A stretch of 64,000 nt of DNA from NCBI RefSeq assembly GCF_019317285.1, contig NZ_CP079218.1, forward strand, positions 5,766,001 through 5,830,000, read 5' to 3'. Position numbers and translations under genes: made by a program. Below are positions 50,703 to 58,422 of this stretch, in pieces (position 1 is the stretch's first letter; each line of letters begins with the position of its first letter). Source of the stretch: Pedobacter sp. D749 (GTDB taxonomy: Bacteria; Bacteroidota; Bacteroidia; Sphingobacteriales; Sphingobacteriaceae). Under the pieces are notes generated by a model. That model saw only the letters and a program-made list of their open reading frames with translations. It did not search any database and was not told the origin of the DNA.

Positions 50703-51149
50703 ATGCGAGAGGAAGAAATTATAAATTATACCCAGCTTGCCGATGCCCGCATCATCGAAATATTTAAATTGGCAACCATTGACTTGCCTGATGCAGCACG
50801 TTTGTTCAGTCATGTGCTTAATGCACAGCATATTTGGGCACAACGGATTTCTGGCAAAACACCGCTCTATGGGGTTTGGGATATCCACTCAACAGAAGGT
50901 TTTGAAAGCCTTTCTTTAGAAAATTTCAGGCTGATCAGGGAAGCATTGAATAATCATCCTTTAGATAAACGGATTTTATATGCTAATACAAGAGGCGATC
51001 AATATGAAAACCGCATAGACGAAATTTTATTTCATTTATTTAATCACTCTACTTATCATCGCGGACAGGTTGTAACTTTATTAAAAAAGGCAGGTTTTAC
51101 TCCACCTGTAACCGATTATATTATGTTAAAACGCGACCATTTGTTATAG
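50703..51149 (+). CDS. DinB family (DUF1572/YfiT-like) metalloprotein
   Basis: The 148-residue protein is a four-helix DinB-type protein. Candidate metal ligands are His in 'RLFSHVLNAQHIWAQ' and the pair in 'HLFNHSTYHRGQVVTLL', matching the three-His site of DinB/YfiT proteins; some act as thiol-S-transferases using bacillithiol or mycothiol. Given the bacilliredoxin and YpdA genes in this window, a bacillithiol-dependent transferase is possible but unproven. It starts 3 nt after the permease stop, within the operon. Confidence 0.85.
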   Translation: MREEEIINYTQLADARIIEIFKLATIDLPDAARLFSHVLNAQHIWAQRISGKTPLYGVWDIHSTEGFESLSLENFRLIREALNNHPLDKRILYANTRGDQYENRIDEILFHLFNHSTYHRGQVVTLLKKAGFTPPVTDYIMLKRDHLL

Positions 51150-51169
51150 GTCGGCTATAAGAACTTTAG

Positions 51170-51673
51170 ATGAAAATTTTCCTTATCGGATATATGGGCT
51201 GCGGCAAAAGTACCAAAGCAAAACAATTGGCACAACGCTTAGATTGTCCTGTAATTGACCTGGATGCCGAAATTGTTTCAAAAACTGGTAAAACCATTGC
51301 CGAATATTTTGCAGAATTTGGAGAAAGCGGTTTTAGGGATTATGAAAGTGAAATGCTTAAAACCTTTGATTATCCCGAAACCTGTGTGGTGGCTACCGGA
51401 GGTGGATTGCCTTGTTTCTTCGATAATATGGAATGGATGAATGCACATGGCGAAACGGTTTACCTGCAAATGGATCCTGCGGCTTTGGTTTCACGTTTAC
51501 ATAACCGCCAGAAGCGTCCGTTGATTAAAGATTTGGATGATGAACAACTCTTGGTATTCATTAAAGAAAAACTTCAGGAGCGCGATCCTTTTTATACTAA
51601 AGCGAAAATAATTGTAGATGCATTTGATCTTGATGGAGAGAAGTTAGAGGAAGCGATTAGGGGAAGTCGTTAG
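51170..51673 (+). CDS. aroK: Shikimate kinase
   Basis: The 167-residue protein starts 'MKIFLIGYMGCGKSTKAKQL', with the P-loop at 7-15, then 'VIDLDAEI', 'YFAEFGESGFRDYESEML' (shikimate-binding Asp/Arg), 'VVATGGGLPC' and 'SRLHNRQKRPLIKDL' (lid). It phosphorylates shikimate in aromatic amino acid synthesis. It is the last gene of the DUF1599 operon, 20 nt after the DinB gene. I see no classic terminator after it; the next 110 nt are repeats of families F and D. Confidence 0.95.
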   Translation: MKIFLIGYMGCGKSTKAKQLAQRLDCPVIDLDAEIVSKTGKTIAEYFAEFGESGFRDYESEMLKTFDYPETCVVATGGGLPCFFDNMEWMNAHGETVYLQMDPAALVSRLHNRQKRPLIKDLDDEQLLVFIKEKLQERDPFYTKAKIIVDAFDLDGEKLEEAIRGSR

Positions 51674-51676
51674 GCT

Positions 51677-51800
51677 GCAGTCCTTAGTCCCGAGTCTTAA
51701 ATCTGTAGTAGGTTAATCGCTTTAATATAGTTATAGTTCATGAGCTATCGACCATGAACCATTAAACTATTGACCAATGACTAATGAACAACTGAACTAA
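51677..51800. repeat. Family F and D runs at the 3' ends of aroK and crtD-like genes
   Basis: CAGTCCTTAGTCCCGAGTC (51677 onward) is a family F run; 51737-51800 (TGAGCTATCGACCATGAACC, then TTGACCAATGACTAATGAAC) is family D. The family D run includes the stop codon and the last five codons (SSVVH) of the minus-strand desaturase. Confidence 0.55.
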
Positions 51801-53268
51801 TATCATCATCAATGATCTTGGCCGACAACAATGCCAAAGGAATTCCTCCGCCCGGATGTACACTTCCTCCACAGAAGTATAAATTTTTAACCTTAGAACT
51901 GAAGTTGGGGTGTCGTAAAAAAGCAGAAAACTGATTGTTGGAACTGTTGCCATACAAAGAACCCTGATACGATCCGGTTTTGCTTTCGATACTCCGGGGA
52001 TCCAGGATCTGTTCGCAAATGATATCCTTCTCAATATTCCTGTTCAGAATCCGGCTGATTTTTTTGATAATATTTGTCCTTGACTCCTTAATCAACTGAT
52101 CCCAGTTTTGTCCCGTATTAGCAGGTACATTAATCATCACAAACCAATTTTCAGCATTTGCAGGCGCATCGCCTCTGAGGTGTTTAGCGCTGATATTTAT
52201 GTAAACAGTTGGGTCATCGCAAATGGTTTTATCTTTCCAGATGGCATTAAATTCATTTTGGTAGTCTTCACTGAAGAAAATATTATGTAAGCCTAAATCA
52301 CTGTAGTTCCCATCCATACCCCAGTAAAAAATCAATGCTGAACTGCTGCGTTCCTGGGTTAATGTTTTTTTAGGTTCAGCTATGCCTTTAAGTAAGTTTT
52401 TGTAAGTAAACCAGATATCAAGATTAGAGATCACTACCTCTGCTTTGTAGGTTTTATCGTTAACTTTTACCCCGTTTATTTTAGGTTTGTTTTCATTGGT
52501 GTATAATATTTCTTCGACTTTTTGGCTGTAATGAAACCTGATGCCCAGTTCTTCAGCCAGCTTAATCAAAGCCTTAACAATACCATACATGCCATCTTTT
52601 GGAATAAAAGCGCCAAAATGATATTCAAAATGTGGAATTACATTCAATGTAGCCGGTGCCTGATATGGATTTGATCCATTATAGGTGGCGTAGCGGTTAA
52701 AAAGCTGCGTGATCCGCTCATCTTTGAAAAATGATTGATTAGCCCTGGCTTGTGTTCTAAAGGCATCAATCTGGCCAAAATGGAATATTGATTTTAAAGT
52801 ATCCCAATGCAGGTAACTTTTAAGTTTATGCAAACTCCTTTCTAAAAATACACGATGAGTAACCTCGTAGATGGTCTCGCTCTTTTTAAAAAAATGCCCG
52901 ACTTCTGCTGCGGTCGAATTGGTTTTTTCTTCTATATCCCTGGCAAATTTATCAAGATCGGAGGTAGCGTTTAACCTTAAACCATCTTCGTAAAAGTAAC
53001 GGCAAACTTCTTTTAGTTTAATGTACTTAAAATAATCTTCAGGATTTTTTCCAGCCAGTTTAAAAAGTTCAGCCACATATTGCGGCATGGTAAAGAGACT
53101 TGGGCCAGCATCGAACCTGAAACCATTTATTTTTATTTCCCCTAGCTTGCCTCCGGGTTTCGAATTGGCTTCAAAAACTTCAACATCATACCCCTTTACA
53201 GAGAGGCGAATAGCAGATGCAATTCCTGCAATTCCGGCACCGATAATTATGGCTTTTGGTTTAGGCAT
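51781..53268 (-). CDS. Carotenoid desaturase, CrtI/CrtD type
   Basis: The 495-residue flavoprotein has the FAD motif 'AIIIGAGIAGIASAIRLSVKGYDVEVFEAN' region (GxGxxG at residues ~10-15), 'GGKLGEIKINGFRFDAGPSL', 'NVIPHFEYHFGAFIPKDGMYGI', and the C-terminal 'NLYFCGGSVHPGGGIPLALL'. These fit phytoene desaturase-related enzymes; the sequence is most like 1-hydroxycarotenoid 3,4-desaturase (CrtD) of Bacteroidota, though CrtI cannot be excluded. A glycosyltransferase/acyltransferase/CruF cluster at 61.5-63.9 kb supports carotenoid tailoring in this region. It is convergent with aroK; its C-terminus is repeat-derived. Confidence 0.85.
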   Translation of the reverse strand: MPKPKAIIIGAGIAGIASAIRLSVKGYDVEVFEANSKPGGKLGEIKINGFRFDAGPSLFTMPQYVAELFKLAGKNPEDYFKYIKLKEVCRYFYEDGLRLNATSDLDKFARDIEEKTNSTAAEVGHFFKKSETIYEVTHRVFLERSLHKLKSYLHWDTLKSIFHFGQIDAFRTQARANQSFFKDERITQLFNRYATYNGSNPYQAPATLNVIPHFEYHFGAFIPKDGMYGIVKALIKLAEELGIRFHYSQKVEEILYTNENKPKINGVKVNDKTYKAEVVISNLDIWFTYKNLLKGIAEPKKTLTQERSSSALIFYWGMDGNYSDLGLHNIFFSEDYQNEFNAIWKDKTICDDPTVYINISAKHLRGDAPANAENWFVMINVPANTGQNWDQLIKESRTNIIKKISRILNRNIEKDIICEQILDPRSIESKTGSYQGSLYGNSSNNQFSAFLRHPNFSSKVKNLYFCGGSVHPGGGIPLALLSAKIIDDDISSVVH

Positions 53269-53307
53269 AATGCGAAAATAGAATAAATATTTTACTAACT
53301 TAAGGCA

Positions 53308-53703
53308 ATGACTAAGGATGAAATTATAATTTACAAAACTGAAGAAGATTTACCTGCAATAAAAGTGGTTTTCGGTAATGATACTCTTTGGCTTACTCAA
53401 TAGCAGATACAATAGCTTTTTAATAAAACTAAACAGGATATAAGTCTCCACATTAAGAATATATTTAGTGAAAATGAACTTGTAAAAGATTCAGTTGTCA
53501 AGGAATCCTTGACAACTGCTTTAGATGGTAAACGTTATAATACATTCTACTATTCACTTGATGTAGTTATTTCTGTAGGCTATCGGGTAAAATCGGTTGA
53601 GGGAACGAAATTCAGGATATGGGCCAATCAGATTTTAAAAGATCATCTATTAAATGGATATGCCTTAAATTATAAAAAATTAAAAGAGCAAAGATTAATT
53701 TAA
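53308..53703 (+). pseudogene. RhuM-like gene remnant with two in-frame TAG codons
   Basis: From ATG 53308 the frame reads MTKDEIIIYKTEEDLPAIKV, then 'FGNDTLWLTQ', TAG (53401-53403), QIQ, TAG (53413-53415), and 'LFNKTKQDISLHIKNIFSEN'. It continues 'YYSLDVVISVGYRVKSVEGT' and 'FRIWANQILKDHLLNGYALN' before TAA 53701. The order of WLTQ-x-QI-x-x-LF, ISLHIKNIF and VISVGYRV...FRIWA is that of virulence RhuM/Fic-associated family proteins (about 330 residues). The gene is both interrupted by two amber codons and truncated at ~131 codons. It lies between the desaturase and an M28 peptidase, probably a relic of a mobile region. Confidence 0.82.
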
Positions 53704-53721
53704 TCAACTATAAAAATTAAC

Positions 53722-55425
53722 CTACTTCAATTCCGCTAAATACACTTTGGTTTGCTTTTCGATCTCGTTGGTCGCAAATTTAATGGCCGAACCTACTTTT
53801 GTGGTTTCTGCTTTTACTGGCATTTTATTGATGGTTGTCAATGCATCAACATACCATTTGCACCAAACCTCAATAATATGCTTCTCGTCATTAGCCGCTT
53901 TTCCATCAGCAATTGCTTTCTTGCTGAGCTCAAATTCAGTTTTTAAGCGTGTCAAAGCATCTGCTTTAACTTGCGAAACAGTAACTATAGCCGTGTTTTC
54001 ATCGGCAGAAATTAAAGTGTAAGCTGCAGTTAAACCACTTATCCCAACGTTTTTCATTTCAGTTGACGAAACTTTGTCAATCCGGTCGTTATCCGTATGG
54101 TAAAACACATCGGTAAAGTGCCACATCAGTAGTCCTGGGATTTTATTTTGCAAAAATGGAGTATGGTCGCTGCCGCCTTCAAAAGGATTATAGTTAACCG
54201 TCCAGTTTGCATATTTACCTTGGGCCTTGCAGATATCAAAGATGAAGTCATTGAAATAATGTGGGAAAAGATCTTTCTCCGTAACATCGCCGGCGCCCCA
54301 TTCGGTGTGTTTATCTGTTCCCCTTGTCCAGATGGCAGATGGATCGGGCATCTTTTCAATCAGAAAAGAACCTCCTGTTTTTTTTGTGTCTTCGCCGACC
54401 ATATCCAAACTCATTCCCCATAAAATGCCTTTGGCACGCGAAGTATCTTCTGTAATATACCTTCTGGTCGATACAATTTCATCACCCCATAAAAAAGTGA
54501 GGGTGCGTTTCGGACTGATTTTTTTTGCCTGGTATAATTCAGCAGTTCGTCTCGCCATTTCTGCCAATGTACCTACACCGCTCGCATTATCATTTGCCCC
54601 GGGTTCCTGTACGTGTGCGCTAAATACAAAACGTTCAGTAGGATTTACACTACCCCTAACATTTGCTACAATGGTTAATTCTTCTGAAGGATATATTTTG
54701 GTCTGGATATTTACTTTCAGCTTCGTTTCACCCTTTAAACAAGCTGATTTTAGTTTTTCTTTAGCAGCATAAGATAGGAGCAGCGTCCATAATTCACTAT
54801 TGGCTTTCATGCTACCAAACTGGATAGAAGTTTGATGAATCTCTGGTTGGGTATATTTTGGCATTGAATAGCCTAAAACGCCAATGGCTCCGGCTTTGGT
54901 TGCGATTTGAAGTAAGCGTGACGGATTATTTTCCGAAAACAGGATTTTTCCTTTTAAATCCATCTTTTCTATCTCTGCCGGAACAAATTTTTCGATGTAA
55001 ACCACATTTGCCGTAATGCCATCAGCAGGAGTTGAGCTGCAGTTGATGGGAATCATGTTGCGGTTGGTTTTGTAAGAAATGAGTGGTTTCGACTCGCCAA
55101 CAATATCAATATTGGCATCAACAGGTTCCCAGGTGCTGTTTTTCATCGTCCTTTTTTCGATGCGGTAGGTTAAAGGAGCTTCAAACTCATTCTGTTTCTG
55201 TTCAACAAAACCAGCTTTTTTAAGAATGTTTTCTACATAATGGATACTGGCATTAAAACCTGTGTTGCCGGGTACACGGAAATATTTCTCTACAAAAGCA
55301 GTGGTTTCGTAGGCATTTTTTTCTATGAAACCAGCCCGCGTCAGCTTGAAATATTCATCTGTTGGGTTTTGTGCGTAACATGCCACTCCCGCAAAAAGCA
55401 GTACAAAAAGTATCTTTGTTTTCAT
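53722..55425 (-). CDS. M28-like peptidase, exported, with PA-type insert
   Basis: The 567-residue protein has a signal peptide (MKTKILFVLLFAGVACYAQ). Metal-site candidates in the M28 domain are His271 in 'FSAHVQEPGANDNASG', Asp279, Glu316 in 'LWGDEIVS', Asp341 and His421 in 'GGSDHTPF'. The usual H-x-D is H-V-Q here, a departure shared by a Bacteroidota subgroup. The N-terminal ~130-250 region is a PA-like insert ('KILFSENNPSRLLQIATKAG'). It probably trims peptides outside the inner membrane. It is followed on the same strand by nothing; the DoxX gene lies upstream (41-nt gap). Confidence 0.87.
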   Translation of the reverse strand: MKTKILFVLLFAGVACYAQNPTDEYFKLTRAGFIEKNAYETTAFVEKYFRVPGNTGFNASIHYVENILKKAGFVEQKQNEFEAPLTYRIEKRTMKNSTWEPVDANIDIVGESKPLISYKTNRNMIPINCSSTPADGITANVVYIEKFVPAEIEKMDLKGKILFSENNPSRLLQIATKAGAIGVLGYSMPKYTQPEIHQTSIQFGSMKANSELWTLLLSYAAKEKLKSACLKGETKLKVNIQTKIYPSEELTIVANVRGSVNPTERFVFSAHVQEPGANDNASGVGTLAEMARRTAELYQAKKISPKRTLTFLWGDEIVSTRRYITEDTSRAKGILWGMSLDMVGEDTKKTGGSFLIEKMPDPSAIWTRGTDKHTEWGAGDVTEKDLFPHYFNDFIFDICKAQGKYANWTVNYNPFEGGSDHTPFLQNKIPGLLMWHFTDVFYHTDNDRIDKVSSTEMKNVGISGLTAAYTLISADENTAIVTVSQVKADALTRLKTEFELSKKAIADGKAANDEKHIIEVWCKWYVDALTTINKMPVKAETTKVGSAIKFATNEIEKQTKVYLAELK

Positions 55426-55469
55426 GATCGTTGGTAAAAGCGAAAGATACTAAGAATATTTAATGTTGC

Positions 55470-55928
55470 TTACGCGTAACGCTTGCCCGTTTTACGTTTT
55501 AACCCTTCATCAACGGATAACGGGCCTGAACCTACTACCCAAAACATAATCAGCAGAAATAGCACCAATACCGAAAACCACAATTCAGAATTCGGTGTAG
55601 AAAAACCCGGGGTAAGGTTAACAAAAAACACGGCAAACAGTAAGATTGGGATCTGGATGACGACGGCAAAGCGGGTAACCAGGCCTAGCGTAATCAAAAT
55701 ACCGCCAACCAAATGCGCAAAGGCTACAACGTGAATGGCTACACTGATCAGTACGCCTGAAAAACCGAATACGTTATTTTGTGTGATCATATTCTGGAGT
55801 ACGGATGTGTCGCTAACGAAAGAAACACCTTTTCCAAAAATGATCAGGCCAAGTACAATCCTAAGATAATCCAGCCATTTTGAGTGATGAACATCTCCCC
55901 AATGTTCAATTTTACGGATAACGTTCAT
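55470..55928 (-). CDS. DoxX family membrane protein
   Basis: The 152-residue protein has four transmembrane helices with the DoxX pattern: 'WLDYLRIVLGLIIFGKGVSF', 'AHLVGGILITLGLVTRFAVV', 'IPILLFAVFFVNLTPGF' and 'WFSVLVLFLLIMFWVVGSGP'. DoxX proteins are small membrane redox or quinone-associated proteins. It is 44 nt upstream of the M28 gene on the same strand, so they may form an operon. Confidence 0.88.
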   Translation of the reverse strand: MNVIRKIEHWGDVHHSKWLDYLRIVLGLIIFGKGVSFVSDTSVLQNMITQNNVFGFSGVLISVAIHVVAFAHLVGGILITLGLVTRFAVVIQIPILLFAVFFVNLTPGFSTPNSELWFSVLVLFLLIMFWVVGSGPLSVDEGLKRKTGKRYA

Positions 55929-56129
55929 AATGAACCTCCATTTTTATGTGAATGATAGTTTAAGTTACGGATTTATGTTAGATTATCAAATAAGAGTTTG
56001 AAAATCAATGTAATGACGGAAATTTGCAGTTTTAACCGTTTGATGTAAAATTAACATAAAATTAATCTATACCGTTTTGGTTTTTGGTATGAATTTAGTA
56101 TTATTGCTTAAATAGATAGGTTTTTTATC

Positions 56130-56240
56130 ATGAGCAAAGAAATATTAGAGTTTTCTGTACAGGTAGATGAAAAATTTGACCTAAAATTTAATTGGTTAGA
56201 TGGCTTTTGGGGCGCTGCATTTAAATTTTTTGGAAAATAA
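56130..56240 (+). CDS. Possible small protein, 36 residues
   Basis: ATG 56130 opens 36 codons to TAA 56240 (MSKEILEFSVQVDEKFDLKF, then WLDGFWGAAFKFFGK). The N-terminal half is acidic and the C-terminal half is an aromatic, amphipathic stretch that could associate with a membrane. A TATTATTG box 26-34 nt upstream resembles a -7 element. It is the only candidate gene in the 450-nt gap before rlmD. No family is recognised; a chance frame is quite possible. Confidence 0.35.
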   Translation: MSKEILEFSVQVDEKFDLKFNWLDGFWGAAFKFFGK

Positions 56241-56320
56241 TTTTGAAATATAATTTTTCTTAACGAACAATCCTCGTTCGAACAAGACAGTATTGCCTAA
56301 TCTTTCTTGATTAACCTGGT

Positions 56321-56360
56321 TTTAAACCCTCCACCTTTCTGCCTTCTACCTTTAACCTCT
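56321..56360 (-). repeat. Family G repeat, reverse orientation, just upstream of the rlmD promoter box
   Basis: TTTAAACCCTCCACCTTTC and TGCCTTCTACCTTTAACCTC; pyrimidine strand of the repeat at 33815 and 58282. Confidence 0.55.
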
Positions 56361-56366
56361 TTTTTC

Positions 56367-56374
56367 TATCTTTG
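56367..56374 (+). promoter_or_regulatory. rlmD -7 box (TATCTTTG), near-leaderless
   Basis: TATCTTTG ends 7 nt before ATG 56382, so +1 would be within 3-4 nt of the start codon; the longer start at 56307 lies upstream of the promoter and is rejected. Confidence 0.6.
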
Positions 56375-56381
56375 CAAAATA

Positions 56382-57791
56382 ATGAGTAGAAGAAAACCCG
56401 GTACGGTAACAATAGTTCCAAACGTACATATAATTGATATTGCTGAAGAAGGAAAAGGTGTTGGCAAGGCCGACGAATTAGTCATTTTTGTTGACAAAGC
56501 CGTTCCTGGCGATGTGGTAGATGTGCGTTTGACCAAAAAGAAAAAGAATTTTGCAGAAGCAATCATCGAGCAACTGCACGAAAAATCGGAACTTCGTACA
56601 GATCCTTTTTGTCCTCATTTCGGAACCTGTGGTGGTTGCAAATGGCAACACATGGGCTACGATGCACAATTAAAGTTTAAGCAGAAAAATGTTGAGGCTG
56701 CGTTACAACGTTTGGGTAAAATAGATACCTCAGGAACTGAACCTATTCTTGGTTCGGCAAAAAACAGGTATTACCGTAATAAACTTGAGTTTACTTTTTC
56801 GAATAAACGTTGGTTAGAAAAAACCGATATGGAACGCGAAGAGGATTTTGATATGAATGCACTGGGCTTTCACGTACCCTTGCGTTTTGATAAAATTTTA
56901 GACATTGAGCACTGTTACCTGCAGGATGAGCCTTCTAATTCGATCAGGAATTCAGTGCGTAAATATGCTTCTGATCATGGTTTGTCGTTTTACGATCTGC
57001 GTAACCATGAAGGCGCTTTACGTAACCTAATTATCCGCACTTCAACTACCGGAGAGGTAATGGTAGCGGTCGTTTTTGCTTATCTGGAGCAAGAGCAGGT
57101 TGATGGTTTAATGGGTTTTCTTCAAAATGAATTTCCACAGATAACTTCATTGTTATATATCGTTAACCAAAAGAAAAACGATACCATTTTTGATCAGGAT
57201 GTGGTGGTTTTCTCCGGTCGTGATCATATTTTCGAAGAAATGAACGGCATCCGTTTTAAAATCGGGGTGAAATCTTTTTACCAGACTAATTCTGAACAAG
57301 CTTTTGAGTTATATAAAATCACCAGGGATTTCGCCGGTTTTAAAGGCGATGAACTGGTTTATGATTTATATACCGGTGCGGGTACAATTGCGAATTTTAT
57401 TGCAAAAAACGTGAAGCAGGTAGTAGGCGTAGAATATGTGCCAACCGCAATTGAAGATGCAAAGTTTAACTCCGAATTAAACGGAATCGATAATACTATT
57501 TTTTATGCTGGCGATATGAAAGATATCCTGACTTCAGAATTTATATTGGCACATGGTAAACCAGATGTGGTCATTACCGATCCGCCACGCGCTGGTATGC
57601 ACGCAGATGTAGTACAAAGGTTACTGGAAATGGAATCTGAAAAAATTGTTTATGTAAGCTGTAATGCGGCTACGCAAGCAAGAGATTTAGAGTTACTGAA
57701 AGAGAAATACGATGTGGTGCGCATTAAACCTGTGGATATGTTTCCGCATACGCAGCATGTAGAAAATGTAGTATTGTTAATGTTAAAGTAA
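56382..57791 (+). CDS. rlmD: 23S rRNA (uracil-5-)-methyltransferase, RlmD/RumA family
   Basis: From ATG 56382 the protein has 469 residues: a TRAM domain (~8-62), an iron-sulfur site (Cys77, Cys83, Cys86 in 'FCPHFGTCGGCKWQH', and Cys178), and the SAM-dependent methyltransferase domain with 'VYDLYTGAGTIANFIAK', 'VVITDPPRAGMHADV' and the catalytic nucleophile Cys427 in 'YVSCNAATQARDL'. It methylates C5 of a uridine in 23S rRNA; U1939 is the expected target if RlmD. The start at 56307 lies upstream of the -7 box and contains repeat-derived sequence. Confidence 0.93.
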   Translation: MSRRKPGTVTIVPNVHIIDIAEEGKGVGKADELVIFVDKAVPGDVVDVRLTKKKKNFAEAIIEQLHEKSELRTDPFCPHFGTCGGCKWQHMGYDAQLKFKQKNVEAALQRLGKIDTSGTEPILGSAKNRYYRNKLEFTFSNKRWLEKTDMEREEDFDMNALGFHVPLRFDKILDIEHCYLQDEPSNSIRNSVRKYASDHGLSFYDLRNHEGALRNLIIRTSTTGEVMVAVVFAYLEQEQVDGLMGFLQNEFPQITSLLYIVNQKKNDTIFDQDVVVFSGRDHIFEEMNGIRFKIGVKSFYQTNSEQAFELYKITRDFAGFKGDELVYDLYTGAGTIANFIAKNVKQVVGVEYVPTAIEDAKFNSELNGIDNTIFYAGDMKDILTSEFILAHGKPDVVITDPPRAGMHADVVQRLLEMESEKIVYVSCNAATQARDLELLKEKYDVVRIKPVDMFPHTQHVENVVLLMLK

Positions 57792-57796
57792 TAGAA

Positions 57797-57870
57797 TTGA
57801 TTGAATGAGTGAAGGATTGAATGAGGCAATTGGGCTTTAACATTCAACAATTCAATCAATCAAAATTCAA
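57797..57870. repeat. ATTGAATGA/TCATTCAAT hairpin repeat after rlmD
   Basis: TTGATTGAA (57797-57805) pairs with TTCAATCAA (57851-57859), and TTGAATG (57817-57823) with CATTCAA (57841-57847), giving a two-part stem. There is no T-tract. Confidence 0.55.
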
Positions 57871-57883
57871 TTAGTAGTTAGGT

Positions 57884-58297
57884 ATGGATAGAGAAGAATT
57901 ATTAGGCGCAACGCCCGAGGAGAACGGAGCAACACAAAAGAAGCAGGAAAGTCCGCTGGTAAGCTTAGAAAAAGACCTTGAGTTTTATGCTGATGCGATT
58001 AAAGAAGTAGCCATCGAAATTATGGTTGAAGGCATTTCAGCCCACCCGATTTTTATTGCGCACCAACATGAGGTGAACATCGGAGAACTTATCTTAAACA
58101 AAGAAGAACTTAATACCGATTGGACGATACAAGCATCTACTTTAGAGGAGTTTGTAGAAAAAGGGATCATCAGCAAGGAGAAAAAAGAATCCTTCTTAAA
58201 AGTGTATAAAAAACCGGAAGATTTTATGTGCGTATTCGTAATTGTTCCTGAAGGCGCCAACTTTATTTATTATCCGTATAAAAAAGGTAGAGGGTAG
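57884..58297 (+). CDS. Conserved hypothetical cytosolic protein
   Basis: The 137-residue protein has no signal or membrane segment. It contains 'LEKDLEFYADAIKEVAIEIM', 'GISAHPIFIAHQHEVNIGEL' and 'TIQASTLEEFVEKGIISKEK', with a central His-x-His cluster, and looks like a small alpha/beta protein. I have seen similar conserved proteins in Bacteroidota without a function. The last residues (KKGRG and stop) are encoded by a family G repeat. It is 93 nt after rlmD. Confidence 0.65.
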   Translation: MDREELLGATPEENGATQKKQESPLVSLEKDLEFYADAIKEVAIEIMVEGISAHPIFIAHQHEVNIGELILNKEELNTDWTIQASTLEEFVEKGIISKEKKESFLKVYKKPEDFMCVFVIVPEGANFIYYPYKKGRG

Positions 58298-58320
58298 AAA
58301 GGCTGAGGGTTTAAGGTTTT
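58282..58320. repeat. Family G purine-rich repeat overlapping the stop codon of the preceding gene
   Basis: AAAAGGTAGAGGGTAGAAAGG and CTGAGGGTTTAAGGTTTT; the TAG in the first part is the stop codon at 58295-58297. Confidence 0.6.
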
Positions 58321-58363
58321 CTCTATAGCCTTTAATGACCATAATTTGTGCAATCACCTATAT

Positions 58364-58399
58364 TAAAAAAAGCGCCGCTTTGCATCCACAAAGCAGCGC
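58364..58399 (-). terminator. Rho-independent terminator of the GIN-domain gene
   Basis: GCGCCGCTTTG-CATCCA-CAAAGCAGCGC at 58372-58399 with one mismatch; on the minus strand it is followed by seven U residues (A-tract 58365-58371). Confidence 0.82.
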
Positions 58400-58422
58400 A
58401 TATTATTAACTAAACTAAACTT

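Noticed and set aside
53401..53415. Recoded TAG codons (pyrrolysine-like readthrough) in the RhuM relic
   Set aside because: No pyl genes or recoding context are visible, the gene is also truncated, and two CAG-to-TAG changes explain it more simply.
54305..54772. 155-codon + strand frame antisense to the M28 gene
   Set aside because: The opposite strand encodes a peptidase with signal peptide and metal motifs; the antisense frame has none.
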